Below, in pieces: positions 17,957 to 28,034 of a stretch of DNA of 64,000 nt. Every line of letters begins with the position of its first letter. The stretch's first letter is position 1. Location: positions 46,363 to 110,362 of the forward strand of contig JAFYYH010000021.1 of the NCBI GenBank assembly GCA_017557635.1, read 5' to 3'. A program made the position numbers and the translations under genes. Source of the stretch: Bacteroidaceae bacterium (GTDB taxonomy: Bacteria > Bacteroidota > Bacteroidia > Bacteroidales > Bacteroidaceae). A model generated the notes under the pieces. The model was not told the DNA's origin and did not search any database. It worked only from the letters and a program-made list of their open reading frames with translations.

Positions 17957-20900
17957 TTAAAGGTTAATCTTCAATCCAAGTGAGAAATTGGTACTCTGCG
18001 GAGCAAGACCGCGGTCTATACCACGCAAAAGAACGTTGTTACCTGATACGAATTCAGGATCTGAACCCAGATATCTGGTCATGGTAAGCAGGTTGTTGGC
18101 TGCGCCCCAAACTGTAAGTCCCTGCAGGTATGTGCTGTGAACAGGAATCTTGTAGCTTAAGGTTACGTTCTTGAGGCGCATATATGAACCGTCCTCAATC
18201 CAACGGTCTGAGAAACGTGCGTTCTGATGCGGATCCTCAAATATCACGCGAGGTATATCGGTCTGCTGACCCTCAACCATCCAGTGGTTGGTCATGGCAA
18301 GAGACTGGTTCATGAATCGTGAACCGCTCTCAAGCAGCATACGCTCATAGTTATAGATGTCGCCGCCGACTGAATAGGTGAAGGTTGCACTGAGTGCAAA
18401 GTTACCCATGCCCAACTTGGTTGTCAGACGACCGTAGAAATCAGGATTGGGATCACCTATCTGAACCATATCATTCTTGTCTATGATCTTGTTGCCGTCC
18501 TGGTCAACAAAATGCATGTCACCAGCCTCGAATGCTTCACCCTTATTTGTTTTAAGACCGGCATCCAAAGCTGACTGAGTGGTGGTAAACACACCATCAG
18601 TCTGGTATCCGTAGAATACGCCTACAGGACTGCCCACCTGAGTTCTTACGGTTGCACCGTAGAGTTCAGTCTCATAACCGGCTGAAGGCAACTGGGTGAT
18701 CTCATTCTTGTAATGACCTATGCTTGCACCAACCTCCCACTTAAGAAGCTGTGAGTTGATGAGTTTGAGGTTGAATGATGCGTCAAATCCCTTGTTTGAA
18801 AGAGCACCTCCGTTACTCCATGTTTCGGGAAGACCTGAAACGTATGAAAGAGAGCTGATGGAGAGCAGGTTGTCAGTATTTGAACTGAATACATTGGCGG
18901 CAAGTGCAAGACGGTTGTCAAGAAGTACCATCTCCATACCGGCGGTAAGCTTGTTGGTTGATTCCCAACGCAGAGCACCGTTACCGATATTTGTCATTGT
19001 CATACCCTCCTTGTTAAGCAACTTAACAGGATAGAAGTAGGTCTTGGATGCCGAAGCGTCATAGCTGTCGTTACCGGTAATGTCAAAACCTGCATTGAAC
19101 TTGAGATAATCAATGAAGTCAACATTGAACCAGGGCTCTGATGAAGCCACCCATGCTGCTGATACAGACGGGAAAAGACCCCAAGGCACACCGAACATCT
19201 TAACTCCGGCGTCAACAGCGCTACCAAAGCGTGAAGATGCGGTAAGACCTAAGCTGGCTGCCAGGAAATATTTCTCCTTATAGTTGTATGAGGCCTGACC
19301 CCACCATGTAAGTGAGATATCCTGTGATTCAACACCGTCTGTCTCTCTATACTTGAGTGAAGTATCCATGTTAGGCTTCTTATCGTTACCGGAGTTGTAA
19401 CCCAACATTGATGTCTGGAACATTGAGTTGTTGATGTAACGGAAACCGGCCTGCAGATCAAAGTCATGAGCATAACGCTTGTATGTGTACTCAAGGAATG
19501 TGTTGCTCATGAATCCGTCCTGCTTGGCAGACATGGCTGCAGCCTTGTTGTCAACCAGACCTATACCCTCAATCTGGAATTTAGGAGTTCCGTTCAAAGG
19601 AATGTAGTAATTCTCGTCAGAGTTGGCAAGTGTATAAGTGAACTGGCTTGCAAGAGTCAGGTTACGCTTGATTTCCCATCTGGGAGTAACAGCCAGGGTG
19701 ATGAAACGGCTGCCGTAGTAGTTCTTGTTGATACCGTCACCGTTAACAAGAATGGCAAGCGGGTTGGCAAGTGAAACCTCTTTTCCCAGAACCTCATCCA
19801 GATAGTCATCCTCGGTGGCAAGATAGTTGGTCAAACCGCCGCCGTACATCTGGGCATAAGGTGAAAGGAACGGAGATTTTACAAGTGCCAGGAATCCGGG
19901 GGAATTGATCATGGTGTTGTCAATGTTATCGGGAGCACCGTCATCACGGAGGTCACGGGTAACATCACTGTATGAAGCGTCAAAACGAAGTGTGAACTTG
20001 TCACCCAGAATGATGTCTGAGTTCAGACGCAGGTTGAAACGGGAGAAATCACTCTCAACCAAAGTAGCATCACCGGTGATATAACCTACTGAAAGGCTGT
20101 AGTTAGCTACATCATCACCACCCTGAACGCTTACGTTGTAGTTCTGAACGAATGCATCGTGATAAGAAATCTTACTCCAGTCTGTTTCATTCTCGTGATA
20201 CCAGTAGTAATAAGGATAGTTATTGTCTGACTGGAGGAACTTGAATGAAGAAAGAGTGGTACCTGTAGTTCCCAGCAACTCAGATGCGTAAGAACGGTAC
20301 TGTGACTCATTCATAACGTAAGGAAGTGAAGGCATCAGCTGATAGTTACCAGAGATGTTCACATCAATCTTGGTAGCCATGGTCTTGATACGTCTGGTCT
20401 TGATGATTATGACACCGTTTGAACCCTTAGGTCCGTAAATACCATAACCGTTCTTGAGAACCTGAACAGACTCGATATCCTCAACGGGGATATTGGCAAG
20501 CAGATTGTTGTAGAAACCGTCATGCATTGCAACGTTGTCATAACCCATATCAAGGATTGTACCGTCAAGTACAATCAGAGGCTGTGTATTGATATTGAGT
20601 GAATTGATGCCGTCTATCTGCAGCAGAGAACCAACACCGAGCTGGCCAGAACGTATGATTGAGAATATATTTCCCATCAGGGACTGCTGCATCTGTACAT
20701 CAACGCTTATATCAGCACTTACAGATGATATTTTACCTTCTGATACTGAAGCAGCGCTTGTGCTGGTGTTGTAAATCTCGGAGAAAGTCTCATCAAACAT
20801 CTTGACGTCAACTCCTTCGGTACGGCCTCTGAGTGATTCAACTACGGTGTTACAACCTTCAAGGCTGAATGTAAGAGAGGTCACGAAATCCGGAATCCTG

Positions 20901-21124
20901 ATAGTAAATGAACCGTCCGCCTTACTCATGGCTGAGTAACGTGAATTGTTGTAAGCCTGAACCCTGACACCCGGCATGGGAGTGTTGAGAGCAGCATCGG
21001 TTACAAAACCGGTAACAACGACCAGATCATCCGTACTGTTCTGGGCTGATACAGGAGCTGCGAACAGCAACATGAGACCTGCCAACCCGAAGGCTAAAAA
21101 CCTTTTCTTGTCAAATATCTTCAT
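17957..21124 (-). CDS. SusC/RagA-family TonB-dependent transporter (second pair)
   Basis: 1055 residues. After a signal peptide (APVSAQ, about residue 28) comes a carboxypeptidase-regulatory-like domain (VTGFVTDAALNTPMPGVRV), then the plug with PLIVLDGTILD and IESVQVLKNGYGIYGPKGSNG, then the 22-strand barrel ending in an aromatic-poor LGLKINL. It imports the oligosaccharide across the outer membrane with TonB energy. It sits 14 bp after the 575-residue fasciclin gene. The plug leader is divergent (SusC plugs usually show a LQGKVAGV motif, here missing), so this pair may take a different ligand from the first pair. Confidence 0.9.
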   Translation of the reverse strand: MKIFDKKRFLAFGLAGLMLLFAAPVSAQNSTDDLVVVTGFVTDAALNTPMPGVRVQAYNNSRYSAMSKADGSFTIRIPDFVTSLTFSLEGCNTVVESLRGRTEGVDVKMFDETFSEIYNTSTSAASVSEGKISSVSADISVDVQMQQSLMGNIFSIIRSGQLGVGSLLQIDGINSLNINTQPLIVLDGTILDMGYDNVAMHDGFYNNLLANIPVEDIESVQVLKNGYGIYGPKGSNGVIIIKTRRIKTMATKIDVNISGNYQLMPSLPYVMNESQYRSYASELLGTTGTTLSSFKFLQSDNNYPYYYWYHENETDWSKISYHDAFVQNYNVSVQGGDDVANYSLSVGYITGDATLVESDFSRFNLRLNSDIILGDKFTLRFDASYSDVTRDLRDDGAPDNIDNTMINSPGFLALVKSPFLSPYAQMYGGGLTNYLATEDDYLDEVLGKEVSLANPLAILVNGDGINKNYYGSRFITLAVTPRWEIKRNLTLASQFTYTLANSDENYYIPLNGTPKFQIEGIGLVDNKAAAMSAKQDGFMSNTFLEYTYKRYAHDFDLQAGFRYINNSMFQTSMLGYNSGNDKKPNMDTSLKYRETDGVESQDISLTWWGQASYNYKEKYFLAASLGLTASSRFGSAVDAGVKMFGVPWGLFPSVSAAWVASSEPWFNVDFIDYLKFNAGFDITGNDSYDASASKTYFYPVKLLNKEGMTMTNIGNGALRWESTNKLTAGMEMVLLDNRLALAANVFSSNTDNLLSISSLSYVSGLPETWSNGGALSNKGFDASFNLKLINSQLLKWEVGASIGHYKNEITQLPSAGYETELYGATVRTQVGSPVGVFYGYQTDGVFTTTQSALDAGLKTNKGEAFEAGDMHFVDQDGNKIIDKNDMVQIGDPNPDFYGRLTTKLGMGNFALSATFTYSVGGDIYNYERMLLESGSRFMNQSLAMTNHWMVEGQQTDIPRVIFEDPHQNARFSDRWIEDGSYMRLKNVTLSYKIPVHSTYLQGLTVWGAANNLLTMTRYLGSDPEFVSGNNVLLRGIDRGLAPQSTNFSLGLKINL

Positions 21125-21138
21125 ATACTAAACTTTTA

Positions 21139-22866
21139 TCATTCAACAGGTTCCAGAATAAAGCAGTCAAGCCACAACTCACTTGTATACTTGGCAACAT
21201 TATCAACTCGGCTGCTCAAAGTAACCGAAAGTCGGCGCTGATTCATTGCATAGTTGCAATAAGGAATATTTACAGTACCTAACAAAATGGTGTCAATATT
21301 GTCCACCTTATTGTTAATAATGTACTCGGATTGCGTTCTTCTAGGTCTGCCTTTACTGTCATAAGTAATGATAACGGCTATTGAATCTACAAGCGTAGAA
21401 TCAAACTTGGTAGGAGTATCATAGGCCAACTTGGGATGGATAGCGTTAGGCAGGTGTCTCCTCTTTGTAGGATCACTGTTATCCCTTGTATTCATATTGG
21501 GAACGACAATTGCCTTAACGGTATATCTGCCCCTGAGGTTATTGGAGATATAGAACTGTGCATCCCACTTGCTCATTCCCTCCATGGAGAGTCTCATAAC
21601 CTGAATAGGCTCCGGAAGAACAATGGTATCATCAATGGCTCTGATGGTCTGGAATGTGGTTACGAATCTAGACAGATTACCGCCGGAAGCATTCTCGGCC
21701 TCCATGATTATGGGACGGAGGAATGTCAGTTCATCCTGGAAAGGCCATTTGTCAATGATATATACTGTACCGTTACTGCACTCAACTGAATCTATGCAAC
21801 TGCCGAAGAGTCCGTTAACCTTATCGTAAGGCTTACCGAAGATATGGTACGGTTTACCGTCGCGGCGGTTCTCATAAGAATCATACTGTGTTGAGAAGAT
21901 TGAATCCGGAAGGAACTTCTGGACGGTGGGATTGGTGTTGAAAATCAGGTCACCAAGCATTGTTATGTAGGTGTAGAACTGCTGGAGAGAGTCATTGTTA
22001 AGGTTCTCCTCCCTGTAAACGAAGTACTCCTTGATTCTGTCATAGGTACTGTTCCAAACCTCGGGTGTGGGCAGAACCAAAGCAAAGGTACTGTCCTCAC
22101 TGTTGATATAACCGAAGTTGCTCAACAGGACGCTGTACTCAGTCATGACGGAGTCAACATATTCCATCTCACCGTTCTCATTGATACCCTGGGCAACACT
22201 GCGGGAAGGATCAAGTTCCTCAATGGTATAGCTCTTGAACCAGTCTCCGATAATGTCCTTGTAACGGGAATCAGTGGTCAGGAACTCATAAATGTTAGGA
22301 CGGATACTCAGATAACCGTTCAGGAAATGAAGGATACCGTTGCTGCAACGGATATTCCTTTCATCACCATTATAAGTCTGACCGGCGATATCATCGGCTG
22401 CTGAGAAATAAGGTTTGCCGTTAAGCATATAAACCTTCTCCTCCTTTCCGGCACCTACTGAGTGCTTGAATCGGGCAATATGGTTCATAATGAACTCTTC
22501 ACCTACCTTCTTGTGCTCGGCATCTGTCTTATTTTTCTTTGTGTACAGATCCCAATCAACATTGGCGTTATCCGAAGGAGCCCAAACAGTCAGGAACTGG
22601 TCCTCTTCAAGTAACTCCAGGTATGTGATATTGATAGCTCTTCCGTGCTTATCAACCATTTTTGTATAACGAAGGGCGTCATAAAACTTTCCATAACCCT
22701 CTTTGTTCTTAAGACTAAGTGTCTCGGCCAGTTTGTCAACCGGATACTTGCTCTCCGTCTCCTTGAAGCTGTAATGATCGTTCCATGCAGTATCCTTGCA
22801 AGAACCGAAGGCAATCAGAACAGCAGCCAACAGGAGTGATTTTCCTATAGAGATATATTTTTTCAT
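21139..22866 (-). CDS. Fasciclin-like lipoprotein between the SusCD pairs
   Basis: 575 residues. Lipoprotein signal with Cys in AFGSCKDTAW. The N-terminal FAS1-like unit shows FLTVWAPSDNANVDW, EFIMNHIARFKHS, VYMLNGKPYF and SNGILHFLNGYLSI, the canonical order of FAS1 motifs. A second, degenerate unit follows (TFALVLPTPEVW, then CSNGTVYIIDKWPF near residue 360). The C-terminal 200 residues are beta-rich and may bind glycan. It lies between the first susD and the second susC, so it is likely a surface partner of one SusCD complex. Confidence 0.78.
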   Translation of the reverse strand: MKKYISIGKSLLLAAVLIAFGSCKDTAWNDHYSFKETESKYPVDKLAETLSLKNKEGYGKFYDALRYTKMVDKHGRAINITYLELLEEDQFLTVWAPSDNANVDWDLYTKKNKTDAEHKKVGEEFIMNHIARFKHSVGAGKEEKVYMLNGKPYFSAADDIAGQTYNGDERNIRCSNGILHFLNGYLSIRPNIYEFLTTDSRYKDIIGDWFKSYTIEELDPSRSVAQGINENGEMEYVDSVMTEYSVLLSNFGYINSEDSTFALVLPTPEVWNSTYDRIKEYFVYREENLNNDSLQQFYTYITMLGDLIFNTNPTVQKFLPDSIFSTQYDSYENRRDGKPYHIFGKPYDKVNGLFGSCIDSVECSNGTVYIIDKWPFQDELTFLRPIIMEAENASGGNLSRFVTTFQTIRAIDDTIVLPEPIQVMRLSMEGMSKWDAQFYISNNLRGRYTVKAIVVPNMNTRDNSDPTKRRHLPNAIHPKLAYDTPTKFDSTLVDSIAVIITYDSKGRPRRTQSEYIINNKVDNIDTILLGTVNIPYCNYAMNQRRLSVTLSSRVDNVAKYTSELWLDCFILEPVE

Positions 22867-22890
22867 ATCATTATCTGTTTTATGTTACTA

Positions 22891-24636
22891 TCAATGAGAT
22901 GCCTGCTGGACCTCTTCATCATCTTTATAAGCAGGATTCTGCTTAAGACAACCGTAACTGTTTCTGATCTCGTCCTTTGCCAAGGGGAAATACATTGCAT
23001 AAGGATTCTTGAGTTTGATCTTCACAGCACTCAGAGTGGATGAATCATGCTTCTTCTCAACAAAACCGAGTAAGCGTGTCTGGTTTCCGTCACGACGGGC
23101 CATGCGGACCAGATCATACCAGCGCTTACCTTCGTACATGAGTTCGCGGCGGCGCTCCTTGAACAGGAGGTCCTCCATACCGGCAACTGACAGGTTGCTG
23201 GTATAGTTAAGGTCGGCCAGAGTCTTGGGATTAGCCTTACGAACCCTATCAACATCATAAATGATAGCACGCTTGTTAACGGCGTCAATCAGATTGTAGG
23301 CCTTCTCCTTGCAGGTGGTTGCCTCGGCACTGCCGTCACCCGCTGCCTTTGCCTTCATGATGTAAGCCTCGGCTTCGAACAGAAGTACCTCTGTATAACG
23401 GTAAACAATCCAGTTGGGCTGGGCAGCATACTGGCCACGGATATTGTAGTAGTCACGAAGCAGTGTTCCGCTTGAAACTCTAAGGTCTATATCACTGTAT
23501 GCATACTTGGTAATGGCGTATGAAGTACCGCGGGTAAGCAGATTCTGGAAATATCTGGAATCAAACGGAGACTCAAATACATCGTTACCTGCAGATGAAC
23601 TGAAGCCGTCACCAATCTTCTGATAAGCCTTGATCTGGCCTACGCTACGGTTCTGCTCGGACTGATAACTCTGATAGTAGGTTCCTACGAACGGGTTCTG
23701 TACGTCAAAACTGTAAGGAAGTTCGAACAGAGACTCGAAAGAGTTTCCTGTACCGAAGATCTCATCGTATGAGTTACCGAAATACTCGTCGGACTCGGCA
23801 TCCGAGATAAGGGGATAACCGTTGAACAGATTCAATGTGCAGAGTCTGCCTTCCTTACTCTTGATCTTCTCATAGTCCTGCATCTTGAGGGTGTTAACCT
23901 CCTCACAGACTGCGATACATTTGTCCCAGTCACCATCGTTACCACGCCACAGATACATATCGGCAAGCATTGCGCAGATTGCAGATTTGGTTATACGACC
24001 GGTATTGGCATCCTCGCTCGCATACTTGTTTACTGCATACTTCTTGACACTCTCCAGATCCTTGATAATTGAATCCAGAACTGCCTCGAATGAACTCTGC
24101 GGAACATAGAACTTGTCACGTCCGCCTTCATCATCGATTGAAGGTTCTGTTACATAAGGTACATCATGGAAACTGCGGATAAGATACCAGTAGCAGAGGC
24201 AACGCAGTGCAACGGCCTCGGCCTCCTGAGCCAGAAGTTCATCAATCAGGAAGTTCGGGTCCTTGTCGGCTACCTGAGGTGCATAATAGAGTACCGTGTT
24301 TGCACGGTTGATAACATCGTAGAATGCTGTGTATTTGCAGTATGAGTTTGTGATGAGAATGTTCTCACGCAGTATCTGACGGATATCCTCGCCTGTACCG
24401 TTACCTTCAACTACATTGTCAGAGCGCATCTCGCCCCAAACACACATACGGGTAAGGCAATCAGACTGCTCCAAAGCACTGTATGCACCCAGCAGAACAC
24501 TCTCGACATCAGACTTGTCTGTCCAGAAGTTCTCCAGAACGATATCGTTCAGAGGCTCCAGGTTAAGGAAGTCATTACACGATGTGAATGACGCTCCCAA
24601 CAGTGTTACTAAAAGTAATGACTTAATATTTTTCAT
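22891..24636 (-). CDS. SusD/RagB-family glycan-binding lipoprotein (first pair)
   Basis: 581 residues. Cys20 in GASFTSCNDFLNLEPL is the lipid anchor. The N-terminal SusD motif (LNDIVLENFWTDKSDVESVLLGAY) and the C-terminal LLFKERRRELMYEGKRWYDLVRM are textbook. It follows its SusC by 20 bp and precedes the fasciclin gene by 24 bp. Confidence 0.93.
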   Translation of the reverse strand: MKNIKSLLLVTLLGASFTSCNDFLNLEPLNDIVLENFWTDKSDVESVLLGAYSALEQSDCLTRMCVWGEMRSDNVVEGNGTGEDIRQILRENILITNSYCKYTAFYDVINRANTVLYYAPQVADKDPNFLIDELLAQEAEAVALRCLCYWYLIRSFHDVPYVTEPSIDDEGGRDKFYVPQSSFEAVLDSIIKDLESVKKYAVNKYASEDANTGRITKSAICAMLADMYLWRGNDGDWDKCIAVCEEVNTLKMQDYEKIKSKEGRLCTLNLFNGYPLISDAESDEYFGNSYDEIFGTGNSFESLFELPYSFDVQNPFVGTYYQSYQSEQNRSVGQIKAYQKIGDGFSSSAGNDVFESPFDSRYFQNLLTRGTSYAITKYAYSDIDLRVSSGTLLRDYYNIRGQYAAQPNWIVYRYTEVLLFEAEAYIMKAKAAGDGSAEATTCKEKAYNLIDAVNKRAIIYDVDRVRKANPKTLADLNYTSNLSVAGMEDLLFKERRRELMYEGKRWYDLVRMARRDGNQTRLLGFVEKKHDSSTLSAVKIKLKNPYAMYFPLAKDEIRNSYGCLKQNPAYKDDEEVQQASH

Positions 24637-24656
24637 ATCAATTTACGTCTTTAGGG

Positions 24657-27600
24657 TTAGAAATTCACATTGACACGGAATGTTACTCGACGTGAACGCG
24701 GTGTACGGCTGTTATCGGTAGCCACCTGACCACGACCGGAACTTACCTCAGGATCAAGACCTGTATACTTGGTCCAGGTTGCAAGGTTACTTACGCTGCA
24801 ACTGAATGTCAAACCACTGAGGTGAATCTTCTTAGTGAGTTTAGGATCGACGTTATAGTTGAGTGATGATGATGTCCAACGCATGAATGAACCATCCTCT
24901 ACATAACGGTCTGAACCCAGGTCATTGTAACCCCACTTGTAAAGAGTGCGCGGAACCTCAGTTACGTCACCCTCAACACGCCAGCGCCAGTTGATGGCAG
25001 CCATAACGTTACGGAGTTCACGCGGAGCCTCAGCACCAAGGCGTGAAGCATTCACGATTCTGTTACCGTAACGGAAACTGAAGTTGTTGCTCCATGACAG
25101 ACGGCCCCAACGTGCATTCAGGCTGAAACCACCGTTGATCTTAGGCAGAGAACTACCCAGATAAACGATATCAAGCTCGTTGATGTTACCGTCATGGTTG
25201 ATATCCTCGTATTCTACGTCACCACCTACGAACTCGTAGTAGTTGGTAAGTTCACCAAAGCCGAATACCATGGGCTTGGTCTTACCCTTTGAGTTCAGGA
25301 TAACGTTGCCATCGGCATCCTTTACTACAGGAGCGTTAGGACCGCTTACGCCGGGAACCTCAACCTCACTGTAGTCACTGTACTGATAGATACCTTTATA
25401 CTTGAAACCGTAGATTGAACCGTATGAGTTCTTGAGGGCTACGTATGAGAGGTACTTGGTATGAGGATTGTTCATATCGAAATCCTGCTGCCAGTTCTTA
25501 AGAACGATATCGTTCATCTCAAGAATCTGGTTGGTGTTGTCAGAGAAGTTGACATTACCTCCAATACTGAAGTCCTTACCTGCTAATCTGGTTGAATAGA
25601 TACGGCCGGCAGATACACGCAGATCCCAACCCTCATTCATCATCTTACCGTCATTGACAGCGGGAAGTGAGGTGTAACCTGAAGATGAAGGAATCGGGAA
25701 GTTGTTATTGATCAGCTTGTCAGTGGTTGTGTGATAGAAGTTGATCTGAGCAGTGATCTTATCATCAAACATACCCAGGTTCAAACCGTAGTTCCACTGA
25801 GTTGACTCCTCCCACTGGAAATCGCTGAGTCGGATGTTGGCAGGATAGATGGTAGAAACGCCCATATATGACTTGCCTGAAGAATAACGGCTGCGGAACA
25901 TATCGTCACCGCCCGGAGCGTTACCTGTGAAACCCCAACTCATCTGGAAGCCCACCATGGTAAGAAGGCCGCTCTCGCGAACGCTGTCAAACCACTTCTC
26001 ATCCGAAATGTTCCAACGTGCTGATGCAGCAGGGAATGTTCCCCACTTCTTGGCATTACCTGTTCTGGTAGTACCATCGGAACGTGTGGTAAATGTGATG
26101 TTATACTTACTCTTGTAAGAGTAGTGGATCTGAGTTGAAATACCAACGTTGCGGCTGCGGCTTGCACCGGTGCTCATACCTGTGATACGGCCGGGAAGAC
26201 CGACAGATCTGAATGTACCTGAAGGAAGACCGCCTATGCCTGTGCTCATATCCTTACCGTTACGGTTCTCAATTGACATGCTGGCAAAAGCCATGATGTG
26301 ATGATTCTTGTTATTGAGATGCGGCTCGAATGTGAGTGAGTGGTTGGTATTGATGTTAGAACTCTTGCTGGCACTGCTTGAAGTAGTGTTTGCGTTCTGG
26401 TCCTGCCAACCGTTACGTGACAGACTCTGAGGAGTAAAGCTCTCATTTGTGTTGTTGCTTACACCAAAGTTTACAGAGCCTTCATATGTAAGACGGTGAT
26501 CTGTGGTAGGATCAAGTCCCAAGAGGTTGTAAGTGATACGGAAGTCCGGATTAACGCTCAGGCTGATCTGGTAACTCTCCTTCTCCTCTGCCTCAAGCAA
26601 GGGGTTGTTCTGTCTGGGAAGGTCTGATGATGAACTCTCGGGCATAAGGTAATATGTTCCGGTAGGTTCACCTGTCAGAGGATCCTCATAATAGATAGCA
26701 AGGTTAGGCATCATCTCCTGTGCAGTGTTCACAGCAGTGTTACCGCTACGACGGTTGTTGCTGTATGACAATGAGAAGTTGGTCTGAACCTTGATACGCT
26801 CTGAAATGAAGTAGTCAAAGTTTACACGTGTGGTGAAACGGTTCATTCTCTGACCGATAACGGTACCGGTCTCTGTATCATAGTTTGCTGAAACCATGAA
26901 GTGAGCCTTGTCACCACCACCTGAAATTGAGACGTTGTGCTGATGGGCGACACCCACTCTCTTTACAGCACCTACCCAATCGGTGTTGTCGTTCCACATT
27001 TCATAGTCGGGCTTAGTCTTAACGTAGTTGATCTCCCAGATATCGTTGGTAAGAGCATCGTTCAAATGCGGGTTGAACAGAGACTCCTTAACGAACATGG
27101 TGTACTGGTCACCGTTCAGGTAATTGTAACCCTTAGGCTGGAAGTTAAGGTTAAGGTTATATGAGTAGTTGACACGTGTTGCACCACGCTGACCACGCTT
27201 GGTGGTGATTTCCATTACACCGTTTGCACCACGCATACCCCAGAGAGCTGTAGCAGATGCATCCTTAAGGAATGATATTGACTGGATATCCGACGGGTTC
27301 AGACTGAGCAACTCAGCCAGACGATCCTGCTCGAACTGAGCTTCCAGACCGGCGGAGAGGTATTTATCCAGACCATCGGCAAACTGGTTCTCGGTATTCT
27401 TGTCAATTGAAAGGATGATACCGTCCACAACAATCAGCGGGTTACCGTCACCTGTCAGGGTTGACTGACCACGCAGACGCATTGAAGAACGTGCACCAAG
27501 GTCACCTGAATCGAATACGATATCAAGACCTGCAACCTGACCTGCAAGAGCCTCATCGACTGTGGTAAGACCCAGATCGGCAAACTCATCCATATTGATG

Positions 27601-28016
27601 GTCTGAACTACACCTGATGTCTCACGCAGAGGAATCTTAAGACCTGTGGTCTCCTGATAACGTTCTGCAGTAATCTCAACTTCAGGAATATCACCTCCCT
27701 GCTCCTTCATGTCGATTTCAAAATAGGTCTTGTCAATAGGAATATCTACTGTCTCATAACCTACGTATGTAATCTGAAGACGGTCTTCGGGGTTTACCAG
27801 ACGGAAAGAGAAGTTACCTTCCATATCGGTAATGGCATGATTCACGATACGGTCTGCGGCATCTCTTTCAGTAACATTCACCATCATCAAGGGACCTTCA
27901 CTGTCCTGAACGACACCACTGATGATATCGCCGGCCTTCTGAGCCTGAAGCAAACCGGGCATTACAGCCAACAATATGGCTAAAGCCCCCTTAAATAATC
28001 TGTCAGTATATTTCAT
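24657..28016 (-). CDS. SusC/RagA-family TonB-dependent transporter (first pair)
   Basis: 1119 residues. Signal peptide (GLLQAQ), carboxypeptidase-regulatory-like domain (ISGVVQDSEGPLMMVNVTE), then a canonical plug (VDEALAGQVAGLDIV, GNPLIVVDGIIL, IQSISFLKDASATALWGMRGANG). The barrel ends in VTFRVNVNF with the expected terminal Phe. It is the likely importer for the main ligand of the locus. Spacing to the upstream 1080-residue fasciclin gene is 18 bp. Confidence 0.95.
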   Translation of the reverse strand: MKYTDRLFKGALAILLAVMPGLLQAQKAGDIISGVVQDSEGPLMMVNVTERDAADRIVNHAITDMEGNFSFRLVNPEDRLQITYVGYETVDIPIDKTYFEIDMKEQGGDIPEVEITAERYQETTGLKIPLRETSGVVQTINMDEFADLGLTTVDEALAGQVAGLDIVFDSGDLGARSSMRLRGQSTLTGDGNPLIVVDGIILSIDKNTENQFADGLDKYLSAGLEAQFEQDRLAELLSLNPSDIQSISFLKDASATALWGMRGANGVMEITTKRGQRGATRVNYSYNLNLNFQPKGYNYLNGDQYTMFVKESLFNPHLNDALTNDIWEINYVKTKPDYEMWNDNTDWVGAVKRVGVAHQHNVSISGGGDKAHFMVSANYDTETGTVIGQRMNRFTTRVNFDYFISERIKVQTNFSLSYSNNRRSGNTAVNTAQEMMPNLAIYYEDPLTGEPTGTYYLMPESSSSDLPRQNNPLLEAEEKESYQISLSVNPDFRITYNLLGLDPTTDHRLTYEGSVNFGVSNNTNESFTPQSLSRNGWQDQNANTTSSSASKSSNINTNHSLTFEPHLNNKNHHIMAFASMSIENRNGKDMSTGIGGLPSGTFRSVGLPGRITGMSTGASRSRNVGISTQIHYSYKSKYNITFTTRSDGTTRTGNAKKWGTFPAASARWNISDEKWFDSVRESGLLTMVGFQMSWGFTGNAPGGDDMFRSRYSSGKSYMGVSTIYPANIRLSDFQWEESTQWNYGLNLGMFDDKITAQINFYHTTTDKLINNNFPIPSSSGYTSLPAVNDGKMMNEGWDLRVSAGRIYSTRLAGKDFSIGGNVNFSDNTNQILEMNDIVLKNWQQDFDMNNPHTKYLSYVALKNSYGSIYGFKYKGIYQYSDYSEVEVPGVSGPNAPVVKDADGNVILNSKGKTKPMVFGFGELTNYYEFVGGDVEYEDINHDGNINELDIVYLGSSLPKINGGFSLNARWGRLSWSNNFSFRYGNRIVNASRLGAEAPRELRNVMAAINWRWRVEGDVTEVPRTLYKWGYNDLGSDRYVEDGSFMRWTSSSLNYNVDPKLTKKIHLSGLTFSCSVSNLATWTKYTGLDPEVSSGRGQVATDNSRTPRSRRVTFRVNVNF

Positions 28017-28034
28017 TTTCTGTACGTTTGCTTA